Source: CAVTWH01 sp963794685 | GTDB lineage: Bacteria > Actinomycetota > Actinomycetes > Mycobacteriales > Micromonosporaceae | Length of the DNA: 64,000 nucleotides | Direction: 5' to 3' | NCBI GenBank assembly: GCA_963794685.1 | Contig: CAWCFK010000009.1 | Span: 161,292-225,291, forward strand | Shown here: positions 16,104 to 23,574 of the stretch, piece after piece | How positions within the stretch are numbered: the first letter of the stretch is position 1 | Layout: each line of letters opens with the position of its first letter | Made by a program: the position numbers and the translations under genes | The notes under the pieces: generated by a model | Seen by the model: only the letters and a program-made list of their open reading frames with translations | Told to the model about the DNA's origin: nothing | Database searches by the model: none

Positions 16104-16782
16104 TCAGCCGGCGGCGGAGCGGAGGTAGGTGAGGACGGCGAGTACCCGGCGGTTGGTGTCGTCGCTGGGGTGCAGGTCGAGCTTGGTGAGGATGTTGCCG
16201 ACGTGCTTGCTCGACCGCCGCCTCGCTGACGTGCAACCGGGCCGCGATCGCCGCGTTCGAGCCGCCCTCGGCGAGCAGCACCAGCACCTCCCGCTCGCGG
16301 GCGGAGAGCGCGGCGAGCGGATCCCGCGGGCGACGCAGCAGCCGGCGCACCACGTCCGGGTCGATGACGGTGCCGCCGGCCGCCACGGTACGCAGCGACT
16401 CGACGAACTCGGCCACGTCGACCACCCGGTCCTTGAGCAGGTACCCCACCGCCCGCCCGTCCCCGCTGTCCAGCAGCGCCGCCGCGTACTCCGCCTGCAC
16501 GTACTGGCTGAGCACCACGACCGCGAGGCCGGGTCGGCGAGCGCGCAGCGCCACCGCCGCGCGCAGCCCGTCGTCGCGCAGGTCGGGTGGCATCCGCACG
16601 TCGGTGACGACCAGGTCCGGCTCGTGCCCGGCCACCGCCGCCACCAGTTCCGACGCCGAGCCGACGGCGGCGAGCACCGCGAAGTCGAACCGGGTCAGCA
16701 GCGCCACCAGGCCCTCGCGCAGCAGCACCTCGTCTTCGGCCAGTACCACCCGGGTCACCGCCACTGCCCCATCATGGTCCAT
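16104..16782 (-). pseudogene. NarL/FixJ-type response regulator, interrupted by one +1 frameshift
   Basis: The receiver domain is intact: acidic pair 'LAEDEVLLREGL', phospho-acceptor 'DLVVTDVRMPP' and Lys in 'GYLLKDRV'. The LuxR helix-turn-helix begins ('LSAREREVLVLLAEGGSNAA') but after 'LHVSEAAVE' one extra base (about 16209-16210) shifts the frame. In the corrected frame it ends as expected with 'KHVGNILTKLDL' and 'RRVLAVLTYLRSAAG', TGA at 16104-16106. The span of 679 bases is one more than a multiple of three. Its partner kinase lies 43 bases upstream on the same strand. If the extra base is real, the regulator has lost most of its recognition helix. Confidence 0.85.
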
Positions 16783-16825
16783 GCCCGCTGCCAGCCACGC
16801 CCCCTGGCCGGCAGGCGCAGCGGGG

Positions 16826-18118
16826 TCAGCGTGGGCATGGCAGCTCCACCCGGACCCGGGTCGGGCCGCCGGGCGGGCTGGCCAGCAGCACCCGGCCGCT
16901 CACCGCGGCCACCCGGTCGGCCAGGCCGACCAGGCCGGTGCCGCGGATCGGGTCCGCGCCACCCCGGCCGTCGTCGACGACCTCGACGACCAGCAGGCCG
17001 CCGATCCGATTGAGGTGTACCTGCGCGCTGGTCGCCGCCGCGTGCCGGGCGACGTTGCCGAGCGCCTCGCTGACCACGAAGTACGCCGTGGTCTCGATCA
17101 GCTCAGGCAGCGGCCCGAGGTCGCCGGCCGTCACGGTGACCGGGACGGCGCACTGCCCGGCCTGCTCCCGGACGGCGCCGACCAGGCCGAGGTCGGTCAG
17201 GGCCTGCGGGCGTAGCCCGTGCACGATCTCCCGCAGCGTCACCATCAGCCCCTTGGCCTGCTCGTGCGCGGACGCCAGCGGCGCGGCGGCGGGCGAGTCC
17301 GGCGGTACGTCCAGCCGGGCCAGGCCGAGTTGCAGGGTGAGGCTGGTCAGCCGGGGCTGCGCAGCGTCGTGCACGTCCCGGCCGATCCGGCGACGCTCGG
17401 CCTCGTAGGCGTCCACCAGCCGGGCCCGGGACCGGGTCACCTCACGCAGCTGCGCAGGGTCCGGCGTCCAGCCCAGCAGCCACCGGGCGACCGCGACCTG
17501 GCCGGCTGCCAGTACCCCGGTCAGGTACCACAGCACCGGCAGGAGCAGCACAGCCACAATCGCGTACGGGATCGCCTGGCGCGGAGTGTCCACCGTCGTC
17601 CAGACGAGCACGATCTGGTTGTCCGAGCCGGCCAGCCAGGGGCTGGTCACCAGTACCAGGTCGATGAAGACCAGCAGGGCCAGCAGCCAGTACGCCAGCG
17701 CGACGACGCCGCCCAGCCAGAACAGGTACGCGACCTCCCGCCAGGCGGCCGCGCTGACGTACCGGGAGGCCAGCGCACGCCAGGGCCGCCCGTACACCGG
17801 CCGGGTGTCCACCAGCCGCAGCCGCCACCGCTCGAGCGCGGCCACCGGAGCGCTCACGATCGGAGCCAGCGCCACCAGCGTCAGGCCGACGATCGACAGG
17901 CAGGCCACCATCGGGGCATCGATCGGGCGGTCGTCGCGGCGTACCGAGGAGACGAAGGCGAACAGCGGGGCAGCTATGACGAGCAGGCCGAGGCTCAGCG
18001 GACCGGCCACCGGCACGGTGCTGATCAGGTAGGCCAGCGCCCGCCAGGGCCACGCGGTGAGCAGGTAGCCGGGGCGGCGCAGCGCCTGCGCCAGGTCGGC
18101 GGGTGGGTCGGAGGTCAT
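16826..18118 (-). CDS. HisKA_3-type sensor histidine kinase
   Basis: The protein has 430 aa from ATG 18118, with no strong ribosome binding site. The N-terminal 215 residues hold five to six membrane helices. The dimerisation/phosphorylation helix reads 'ERRRIGRDVHDAAQPRL'; the His is present, but the usual E-R-D-L-H-D-G-A-Q-Q consensus is altered at four places. The ATPase domain has an N-box ('VVSEALGNVARHA') and G-boxes ('VVDDGRGGADPIRGTGLVGL'). It would autophosphorylate in response to a membrane or envelope signal and signal to the adjacent NarL-type regulator, which is downstream in the same operon. Confidence 0.88.
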   Translation of the reverse strand: MTSDPPADLAQALRRPGYLLTAWPWRALAYLISTVPVAGPLSLGLLVIAAPLFAFVSSVRRDDRPIDAPMVACLSIVGLTLVALAPIVSAPVAALERWRLRLVDTRPVYGRPWRALASRYVSAAAWREVAYLFWLGGVVALAYWLLALLVFIDLVLVTSPWLAGSDNQIVLVWTTVDTPRQAIPYAIVAVLLLPVLWYLTGVLAAGQVAVARWLLGWTPDPAQLREVTRSRARLVDAYEAERRRIGRDVHDAAQPRLTSLTLQLGLARLDVPPDSPAAAPLASAHEQAKGLMVTLREIVHGLRPQALTDLGLVGAVREQAGQCAVPVTVTAGDLGPLPELIETTAYFVVSEALGNVARHAAATSAQVHLNRIGGLLVVEVVDDGRGGADPIRGTGLVGLADRVAAVSGRVLLASPPGGPTRVRVELPCPR

Positions 18119-18252
18119 GGCGGAAACGCTAACCGCGCTACCGCGGCCGGCCCCAGCCGGTTGAGTGGACAACCGGAGGTAGACCTAGCACTACCCCGGT
18201 TGACGTGTCAGCGCCCGTGCGCGCGCAGCGCCGTACCCGGTGCGCTGGAGTC

Positions 18253-18861
18253 ATGCCCCGTCTCCGGCTCGGCGCCCTCGGCTGGCTGCTCGCCGCCCCG
18301 CTGTTCCTCGCCGCCCAGGCGCACACCGCGCTACCCACCTGGGCCGGTCCGACCGGCGGGCGGGGTCAGCTGTGCCGGCTGTGCCCGGCGCAGGCCGCTG
18401 CCGGTGGTGCTGATCGCCACCGGCGCGCTGCTCGCCATCGGTACCCTGCTCACCTGGGCCGAACTCGGTTGTGGCGTGGCCACCCGGATCACCCAGCTGC
18501 TCCTGCTGACCGCCGCCGCCGGGTACCTGCTGGCCGGCGCGCGCCCCGGCGACGTGGGCGTCGCGCTGGTCACCGTGGTCGGCAACCTGGCCCTGGTGGT
18601 CGCGGCGGCTCGCGCGGAGATCGGGGGTACTCGCGCCCGATGCGCGCGGCGAGCCTGGTGCTCGGCTGCACCGGGCTGGCCGGGGTACTGCTGCTGAAGG
18701 CCGGGGTTGAGGTCGACACGGCCGGCCGGCTCGCCGGGTACCCGCTGCTGATCTGGGCCCTCGCGGTCGGCCTGCGGCTGCTGCCCGGCACTGGCCGGGC
18801 CCGGGGATCGCCGGGCGCGCTGATCGGCGATCCGGGTGCCGGTGTCAGACCGGACCGCTAG
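18253..18861 (+). pseudogene. decayed DUF998-type membrane protein gene
   Basis: ATG 18253 follows GGAG and opens 'MPRLRLGALGWLLAAPLFLA', a typical start of DUF998 six-helix membrane proteins. The next segment loses the conserved loop and changes frame. The middle helices ('VVLIATGALLAIGTLLTWAE' and 'LLTAAAGYLLAGARPGDVG') are in a second frame up to about 18630, and the last part ('MRAASLVLGCTGLAGVLLLK') is back in the first. At least two compensating indels plus an internal deletion are needed, so this is more than one sequencing error. Confidence 0.6.
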
Positions 18862-18905
18862 CCTGCGAGATGGACATTTCCGTCACCCAGACCAAGGGGG
18901 ATCAG

Positions 18906-19316
18906 ATGGCAGCCCGGCTCAACCCGTACCTCAGCTTCGCCGGCAACGCCCGTCAGGCGATGGAGTTCTACCAGAGCGTCTTCGGCGGCGAGTTGACCCT
19001 GAACACCTTCGGCGAGTTCGGCACCGAGGACCCGGCCCTGGCTGACCAGGTGATGCACGGCATGCTGGCCACCGACAGCGGCTTCACCCTGATGGCCTCG
19101 GACACACCGCCCGGCATGTCCTACAACCCGGGCGACACCATCACCGTCAGCCTCAGCGGTGAGGACCAGGCGCTGCGCGACTACTGGACCGCCCTCTCCG
19201 CCGACGGCACCGTTTCCGTGCCGATGGAGAAGCAGATGTGGGGCGACGAGTTCGGCGCCTGCGTCGACCAGTTCGGCGTCCCGTGGATGGTCAACATCAC
19301 CGCACCGCAGTCCTGA
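18906..19316 (+). CDS. PhnB-like VOC-fold protein
   Basis: The protein has 136 aa. ATG 18906 was chosen over 18870 because of a GGGGG site 5-9 bases upstream and because family members begin at 'MAARLNPYLSFAGNARQAME'. It contains 'FYQSVFGGELTLNTFGEFG', 'GFTLMASDTPPGM' and the C-terminal 'WGDEFGACVDQFGVPWMVNI' of the PhnB/glyoxalase-like family. These are homodimeric metal-binding folds whose substrates are generally unknown. It is followed by the promoter region of the GH43-like gene. Confidence 0.9.
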   Translation: MAARLNPYLSFAGNARQAMEFYQSVFGGELTLNTFGEFGTEDPALADQVMHGMLATDSGFTLMASDTPPGMSYNPGDTITVSLSGEDQALRDYWTALSADGTVSVPMEKQMWGDEFGACVDQFGVPWMVNITAPQS

Positions 19317-19403
19317 TCCGCCAGCCGGGGTGAGGGTCGGCGCATACCGCGCCGGCCCCAGCCCGGCCGTAACCCCCGTGCACCGGCTCAGACATTCATA
19401 TTC

Positions 19404-19431
19404 TTGACAGCATGGATGTTATCGCTAACAC
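19404..19431 (+). promoter_or_regulatory. promoter with overlapping TGTTATCGCTAACA operator
   Basis: A -35 TTGACA (19404-19409) is followed after 16 bases by TAACAC (19426-19431). The near-perfect palindrome TGTTATCGCTAACA (19417-19430) covers the spacer and -10. A related site, TGTTAGCGATCACA, is at 19526-19539. A bound repressor would block this promoter directly. Confidence 0.6.
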
Positions 19432-19525
19432 TCACCGCAGCGCGGCGTTCCCCGGCACCGAGCCCTTTCCTCCGTTCCGACCTTCCTCGGACATCGACGA
19501 CAGCCGCCAGGCACCGGACCGCGCT

Positions 19526-19539
19526 TGTTAGCGATCACA
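19526..19539. promoter_or_regulatory. second TGTTAGCG-type operator in the GH43-like leader
   Basis: TGTTAGCGATCACA lies between the predicted promoter and the start codon at 19620. It matches the promoter operator at 19417 in most positions and the pectate lyase upstream motif at 12989-13002 (TGTTAGCGGTCACT). Confidence 0.5.
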
Positions 19540-19619
19540 GCTTCGGTTCGGCACGTCCTCGTCCAGCGCCGCCGCACCGGTACACCGATCCGGTCCGTCC
19601 GCTCGGAAGGAACTCATCC

Positions 19620-21026
19620 ATGCCGTCGCGTCGCAGCGCCCTGACGCTCCTCGCCACCACTCCCCTGCTCGCCGCCGCCGGTGTCCTCGCCACCGGCCGG
19701 GCCGCCTCCGCCGCCACCTATGCCGGCTACGTGATGGGCTACTTCACCGAGTCCCCCGATGGGCTGGCCAACAACTACGGCCTGCACCTGGCGGTCAGCT
19801 CGGACGGCCGGCAGTGGACACCGCTGAACCAGAACAACCCGGTCGCCACCCCCACCGCCGGCACCCTCGGCCTGCGCGACCCGTACATCTACCGCAAGCA
19901 GGACGGCACCTTCGTGGTGCTCGCCACCGACCTCGCCGGCACCGACTTCAGCCAGCCCAACCAGTACCTGCATCTCTGGGACTCGACGAACCTGACCAGC
20001 TTCAGCAACTACCGCCGGGTCAGGATGCACACGCTGAACACGCACACCTGGGCGCCCACCGCGTTCTGGGACGCCTCCCGCGGCCAGTACGGCATTGTGT
20101 ACTCGGCCAACAACGGCACCCGCGACGTGTTCCTGGTCAACTACACCAGCAACTTCAGCACGGTCAGCGCCGCGCAGACGTTCTTCGACCCCGGCTTCGG
20201 CGTGCTCGACAGCGACGTGGTGGTCGATGGCGCGACGACATACCTGTACTACAAGAACCTCTCCGACGGGAACCTCTACGGCGCCCGCTCCTCGACGGGC
20301 CAACCGAACACCTTCACCACCTACACCAGCGGCCTGCGCCAGGGCAGCGGCATCGAGGCGCCACTGCTGGTGAAGTCCAACAGCGGCACCGGATTCAGCC
20401 TGTGGGGCGACTCGTACTCGCCGGTCAACGGCGAGCTGTACGCGTGGTCCACCAGCAACGTCACCACCAACTCGTGGACGGCGCTCGGCCAACGCTCCTT
20501 CACCCAGCCGTTGAACGCCAAGCACATCACCATCGCCGCCATCACCGCCGCCGAGCAGAGCGCGCTGATTTCCCGGTGGGGCGCGCCGACCTGGAACCGG
20601 ATCAAGTCGTCCAACTTCCCCGACCGCTACGTACGGCACGCCAACTACATCGGCCGGATCGACCCGTACCCGTTCGACCCGTACACCGACGCGCAGTGGA
20701 AGCTGGTCCCCGGGCTCGCCGACCCGGCCGGGGTGTCCTTCCAGTCGGTCAGCCTGCCGACCCGGTACCTGCGGCACTACAACTACGCGCTCCGGTTGGA
20801 CGTCAACGACGGCACCGCCACGTTCAAGGGCGACGCCACCTTCTACCGGGTGGCCGGCCTGGCCGACAGCGCCTGGTCGTCGTTCCGCTCGTACAACTTC
20901 CCCACCCGCTACCTGCGGCATTACGACTACGTGCTGCGGATCGACCCGATCAGCACCAGCACCGAGCAGCAGGACGCCACCTTCCAGGTGGTCTATTACG
21001 TGGCGCGCGGGGGCCCCGATCCATGA
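19620..21026 (+). CDS. secreted GH43-like glycosidase with AbfB (arabinose-binding) domain
   Basis: The protein has 468 aa; ATG 19620 has an excellent GGAAGGAA site 7 bases upstream. Residues 1-33 are a signal peptide with a 'RR' start (possible Tat export) ending 'RAASAAT'. Residues about 35-325 look like a five-bladed furanosidase propeller: 'LGLRDPYIYRKQDGTFVVLA' (the Arg-Asp-Pro of GH43), 'HTWAPTAFWDASRGQYGIVY', 'GFGVLDSDVVVDGATTYLYY' and 'GSGIEAPLLVK' with a likely catalytic Glu. Residues about 330-465 are an AbfB/CBM42 trefoil with three repeats of '(F/L)P-(D/T)-R-Y-(V/L)-R-H-x-(N/D)-Y'. It is predicted to release arabinose or act on arabinan/arabinoxylan side chains outside the cell, complementing the pectate lyase. 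Confidence 0.87.
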   Translation: MPSRRSALTLLATTPLLAAAGVLATGRAASAATYAGYVMGYFTESPDGLANNYGLHLAVSSDGRQWTPLNQNNPVATPTAGTLGLRDPYIYRKQDGTFVVLATDLAGTDFSQPNQYLHLWDSTNLTSFSNYRRVRMHTLNTHTWAPTAFWDASRGQYGIVYSANNGTRDVFLVNYTSNFSTVSAAQTFFDPGFGVLDSDVVVDGATTYLYYKNLSDGNLYGARSSTGQPNTFTTYTSGLRQGSGIEAPLLVKSNSGTGFSLWGDSYSPVNGELYAWSTSNVTTNSWTALGQRSFTQPLNAKHITIAAITAAEQSALISRWGAPTWNRIKSSNFPDRYVRHANYIGRIDPYPFDPYTDAQWKLVPGLADPAGVSFQSVSLPTRYLRHYNYALRLDVNDGTATFKGDATFYRVAGLADSAWSSFRSYNFPTRYLRHYDYVLRIDPISTSTEQQDATFQVVYYVARGGPDP

Positions 21027-21037
21027 CCGGGGCCCCC
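21009..21037. terminator. bidirectional hairpin overlapping the GH43-like stop
   Basis: GGGGGCCCCG (21009-21018) and CGGGGCCCCC (21028-21037) form a perfect 10-base stem with a 9-base loop that contains the stop codon. It separates convergent genes. Confidence 0.65.
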
Positions 21038-21064
21038 GTTATCCACCGTGCTGCACGGGTCGGG

Positions 21065-22204
21065 TCAGAGGATGGCGGTGTAGCTGTGCCCGCCAGCGGC
21101 CGCGGTGGCCCCGGTCGCGCCCGGTACCGCCACAGGAGCGGTGCTGGTGACGGTGGTGCCGTCACCGAGCTGGCCGGAGCTGTTGTCGCCCCAGGTGCGC
21201 ACGGTCCTGTCGCACAGCACCGCGATGCAGTGGTCCCGGCCGCAGGCGATGGCGGCCGTCCGGGGCAGACCGGCCACCGCGGCTGGCGCGCTGCGATCGG
21301 TGAGTGTTCCGTCGCCGAGCTGGCCCAGGTTGTTGCGGCCCCACACCGAGACGGTGCCGTCCCAGCGCAGCGCCACGCTGTGGTCCGCGCCGGCGATGAT
21401 CTTCACCACGCCGGTCAGCGTGCCGACCCGTACCGGCGTGGACTGGTTGGTGAAGGTGCCATCCCCGAGCTGCCCGTAGGCGTTGTTGCCGAACGCCCAG
21501 ACGGTGCCGTCCCAGCGCAGCGCCAGGCTGTGGTCCCGGCCGCCGGCCAACGCCACCACCCCGGTCAGCCCGACCGTCTGCACCGGCGTTGCGCTCGCGG
21601 TCAGGGTGCCGTCACCGAGCTGGCCGGAGGTGTTGTCGCCCCAGGACCACACGGTGCCGTCGAAGCGCAGCGCCATCGCGTGCCCCCGGGCGCCGGCCAC
21701 CGCCGCCACGTGGGTCAGGTTCACCACCGGCACCGCAGTGCTGCGGTCGATCGTGGTCCCGTCGCCGAGCTGGCCCAGGTTGTTGCGTCCCCAGGCGCGT
21801 ACCGTGCGGTCGGCGAGCAGTGCGAAGCCACCGTAGTGCGCGGTTTCCACGGCGAGCACCGAAGACAGCCCGGGCACCTGCACCCGGGTCGGCTGGTTGA
21901 CGCCGCTGCCGTCACCGAGCTGGCCGAACTGGTTTGATCCCCACGCCCAGAGGGTGCCGTTGCGGCGCAGGGCAAGGACATGTTCCCGGCCACCGGCGAT
22001 CTCGACGGCGTCGGTGATGCCGACGACGTCGCCCACCGCGAACCGGTTGGTGAGGTCACCGCTGCCCAGTTCGCCGAAGCTGTTGCTGCCCCAGGTACGC
22101 GGTGTGCCGACGGCGGCGGCCGAAGCGCGGCCGGGCGCGACGAACACACCGGCCGCAACGCCCGCCAGCAGACCGAGCGCCTGACGTCTCCCCGTTTTAA
22201 GCAT
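21065..22204 (-). CDS. secreted RCC1-repeat beta-propeller protein
   Basis: The protein has 379 aa; ATG 22204 has GAGGGAG 4 bases upstream. Residues 1-36 are a signal peptide with twin Arg ('GRRQALGLLAGVAAGVFVAP', possible Tat). The rest is about seven RCC1 blades, each with 'W-(G)-x-N-x-x-G-Q-L-G-D-G-(T)' and 'A-G-(G/R)-x-H-(S/C)-x-A-L'. Bacterial RCC1-like proteins bind ligands or partners on the cell surface; no enzymatic site is seen. The highly repetitive DNA is in one clean frame. Confidence 0.9.
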   Translation of the reverse strand: MLKTGRRQALGLLAGVAAGVFVAPGRASAAAVGTPRTWGSNSFGELGSGDLTNRFAVGDVVGITDAVEIAGGREHVLALRRNGTLWAWGSNQFGQLGDGSGVNQPTRVQVPGLSSVLAVETAHYGGFALLADRTVRAWGRNNLGQLGDGTTIDRSTAVPVVNLTHVAAVAGARGHAMALRFDGTVWSWGDNTSGQLGDGTLTASATPVQTVGLTGVVALAGGRDHSLALRWDGTVWAFGNNAYGQLGDGTFTNQSTPVRVGTLTGVVKIIAGADHSVALRWDGTVSVWGRNNLGQLGDGTLTDRSAPAAVAGLPRTAAIACGRDHCIAVLCDRTVRTWGDNSSGQLGDGTTVTSTAPVAVPGATGATAAAGGHSYTAIL

Positions 22205-22413
22205 CTCTACTCCCTCGCCGCGGCGACTGGTATCACCAGCGGTCGATACATCATCCGGGCCCGCGACCGGCGGCGGATGCCCGCCCGGTAAAAGGGGGAT
22301 GAAGTCGGACCGACCGTGCGGCGGGCGCCACGTCACGTTGATGTGGACGGGAAATGGGGCGGCCCCCGAACCGATTAGCCTGATCGGCGGGGGCCTGGGT
22401 CCACCAATTGCTG
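22205..22413. other. spacer between RCC1 gene and small RNA B
   Basis: I see no gene here. The 3' strand of the small RNA B end helix finishes at 22414. The promoter of the RCC1 gene should lie here but no clear -35/-10 pair stands out. Confidence 0.35.
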
Positions 22414-22553
22414 ACACCGATGGCGTTTAAGGTCACAGATCAGCCTGAGGCCGTCCGCGCTCTGCCGTTGAGCTACCGGAGCAGGTTTGGCGCTCCAGGC
22501 CAGATTCGAACTGGCATCTCGACGGTGTAGTCCGTGACCACTCGATCCGGTGT
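22414..22553 (-). ncRNA. permuted tRNA-like small RNA, copy B (YrlA/Y RNA-like)
   Basis: Read on the minus strand, the order is: T-arm GCCAG-TTCGAAT-CTGGC (22515-22499), acceptor 3' strand CTGGAGC (22498-22492), GCCA, a 5-base linker, acceptor 5' strand GCTCCGG (22482-22476, pairing 7/7 with one G-U), TA, and D-arm GCTC-AACGGCA-GAGC (22473-22459). This is a tRNA cut open at the anticodon and joined at the acceptor end. Where the anticodon arm would be, the RNA ends pair: CCGTC/GACGG (22525-22521 with 22455-22451), GGTCACGGA/TCTGTGACC (22539-22531 with 22439-22431, 9 pairs with one G-U), and ACACC-G-GAT/ATCGGTGT (22553-22545 with 22421-22414, one bulge). No anticodon can be assigned. The layout matches bacterial YrlA Y RNAs, which mimic tRNA and tether Ro60 to other proteins. 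Confidence 0.72.
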
Positions 22554-22565
22554 GCGGTGGAAATA

Positions 22566-22704
22566 CTGAGCTTCGAGCGAGAGTCTGATGGTGAGTGCTC
22601 CCGGCCTGCCTCTTCCTCTTGGGCTACCGGCACCCGTTGGTGTGCCGGGCAGGTTTCGAACCTGCACTGTGGACCGGACGCGTGAGACTTAGCAGGAATC
22701 TCAG
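22566..22704 (-). ncRNA. permuted tRNA-like small RNA, copy A (YrlA/Y RNA-like)
   Basis: The architecture is the same as copy B, in tandem. T-arm GCAGG-TTCGAAA-CCTGC (22665-22649), acceptor 3' CCGGCAC (22648-22642), ACCA, a 4-base linker ACGG, acceptor 5' GTGCCGG (22633-22627, perfect 7-base pairing), TA, D-arm GCCC-AAGAGGAAG-AGGC (22624-22608) with the conserved GG. The end helix is CCGGTC/GGCCGG (22677-22672 with 22606-22601), then AGTCT/AGACT (22689-22685 with 22586-22582), TTC/GAA and CTGAG/CTCAG (22704-22700 with 22570-22566). The 3' strand contains GCTCGAAG (22577-22570), close to but not identical with the GNCGAAG motif reported for Ro60 binding. It lies 56 bases after an uncharacterised gene on the same strand. 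Confidence 0.72.
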
Positions 22705-22710
22705 CTTTTC

Positions 22711-22728
22711 CGCCCCCGGTAGGGGGCG
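22711..22728 (-). terminator. short GC hairpin between gene 22760 and small RNA A
   Basis: CGCCCCC-TACC-GGGGGCG is a perfect 7-base stem with a 4-base loop, followed by GAAAAG rather than a T run. It may be an attenuator, a processing boundary, or a weak terminator between the coding region and the small RNAs. Confidence 0.45.
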
Positions 22729-22759
22729 TACCCCGCGCTCAACGGGGGTGCCTGGAAGG

Positions 22760-23491
22760 CTACCCGAACAGGTAGCCCAGCACGGTCGCGCCGACGTGCC
22801 GGTCGGTGATCTCGGTGCCGTTGGCCTCCTCGCGGGCCATCTTCACCGCCTCACGCAACTTGGTCACCCGCTCCGCGATCGCCCGGATCTCGGTGGCCGG
22901 CAGCGCTCCGGAGAAGCGCACCGTCGTCCAGGTCCCGACGATGATGTCCTCGTGGTAGACCTGCACCTGCGCCGGATGCTTCTCGGTCGCCTCGGCCAGC
23001 ACGTGGTTGCGGGGCACCTTCGCCGTCCGGGTGGTCTGCACCGGGTCGGCCGCGTAGTGCCCGGCGGCGTCGTTGAAGGTCCAGCTCACCGCCGGGTCGA
23101 GGACCGGAAGCTTCTGTACGAAGGTATGCACGTCGGTGAGCTGCTTCTCCAGGAACAGCAGGTAGCTGACCGGCACGTCGGACAGCAGCACCCGGCCGTC
23201 CACGACGACATCCGCCTTGGCCAGCGTGTTCGCGGTGTCCAGTGTGGCCACCACGTCGAAGAGCCGGGTCAGGCTGGCCTTCACGTCGGCGATCACGGAC
23301 TGGGCGGTGAGCTGGACCCGCGTCGACTCGGCCGGCAGCCGCTCGCCCTCGTCGTCCTTGGGCTGGTAGGTCCGCGCGATCCCGGAGAGCAGCGGCTGCT
23401 TCTGCACCTCACGGTGGGCTTGCGTGATCGCCGCCAGGGTGTCGCTCTTGACGCCCTTGGACACGGCGATGATCTGGTTCAGCTTGGTCAC
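22760..23491 (-). CDS. conserved actinobacterial protein of unknown function (possible DUF7873 type), next to the tRNA-like RNAs
   Basis: The protein has 243 aa from GTG 23491, where the conserved part begins ('TKLNQIIAVSKGVKSDTLAA'). It is soluble, charged and without signal or membrane segments. Notable stretches are 'SGIARTYQPKDDEGERLPAE', 'VPVSYLLFLEKQLTDVHTFV', 'TAKVPRNHVLAEATEKHPAQ', 'TWTTVRFSGALPATEIRAIA' and a C-terminal 'VGATVLGYLFG'. I recall close relatives in Streptomyces annotated only as a domain of unknown function; that label is from memory. It lies directly upstream of, and on the same strand as, the two Y RNA-like genes, so it may be co-transcribed and is the obvious candidate for a protein that uses them. 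No nucleic-acid-binding motif is proven. Confidence 0.75.
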   Translation of the reverse strand: MTKLNQIIAVSKGVKSDTLAAITQAHREVQKQPLLSGIARTYQPKDDEGERLPAESTRVQLTAQSVIADVKASLTRLFDVVATLDTANTLAKADVVVDGRVLLSDVPVSYLLFLEKQLTDVHTFVQKLPVLDPAVSWTFNDAAGHYAADPVQTTRTAKVPRNHVLAEATEKHPAQVQVYHEDIIVGTWTTVRFSGALPATEIRAIAERVTKLREAVKMAREEANGTEITDRHVGATVLGYLFG

Positions 23492-23574
23492 GCTGCGAGA
23501 CGGTACACGCCCCACACCACCCACGAGATCCCAATTTCCGTGCGGCGCTTGACGCCGCCGTCGGACCCGGGTAC

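Noticed and set aside
19814..21937. Very long plus-strand frame across the GH43-like and RCC1 genes
   Set aside because: It is Arg/His/Pro-rich and out of frame with the GH43-like domain that has a perfect ribosome binding site at 19620.
22441..22680. Two ordinary tRNA genes on the minus strand
   Set aside because: The T-arm/CCA halves have no matching 5' acceptor strand 60-90 bases upstream; the only perfectly matching acceptor strands lie just downstream. A normal cloverleaf cannot be drawn.
22566..22704. Permuted group I intron-exon tRNA
   Set aside because: Only about 60-85 bases flank each unit, too little for a group I intron core, and no expected U-G splice-site pair or core motifs are visible.
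22414..22704. Two-piece tmRNA
   Set aside because: No tag-encoding frame or pseudoknot region is present, and there are two complete units rather than one.
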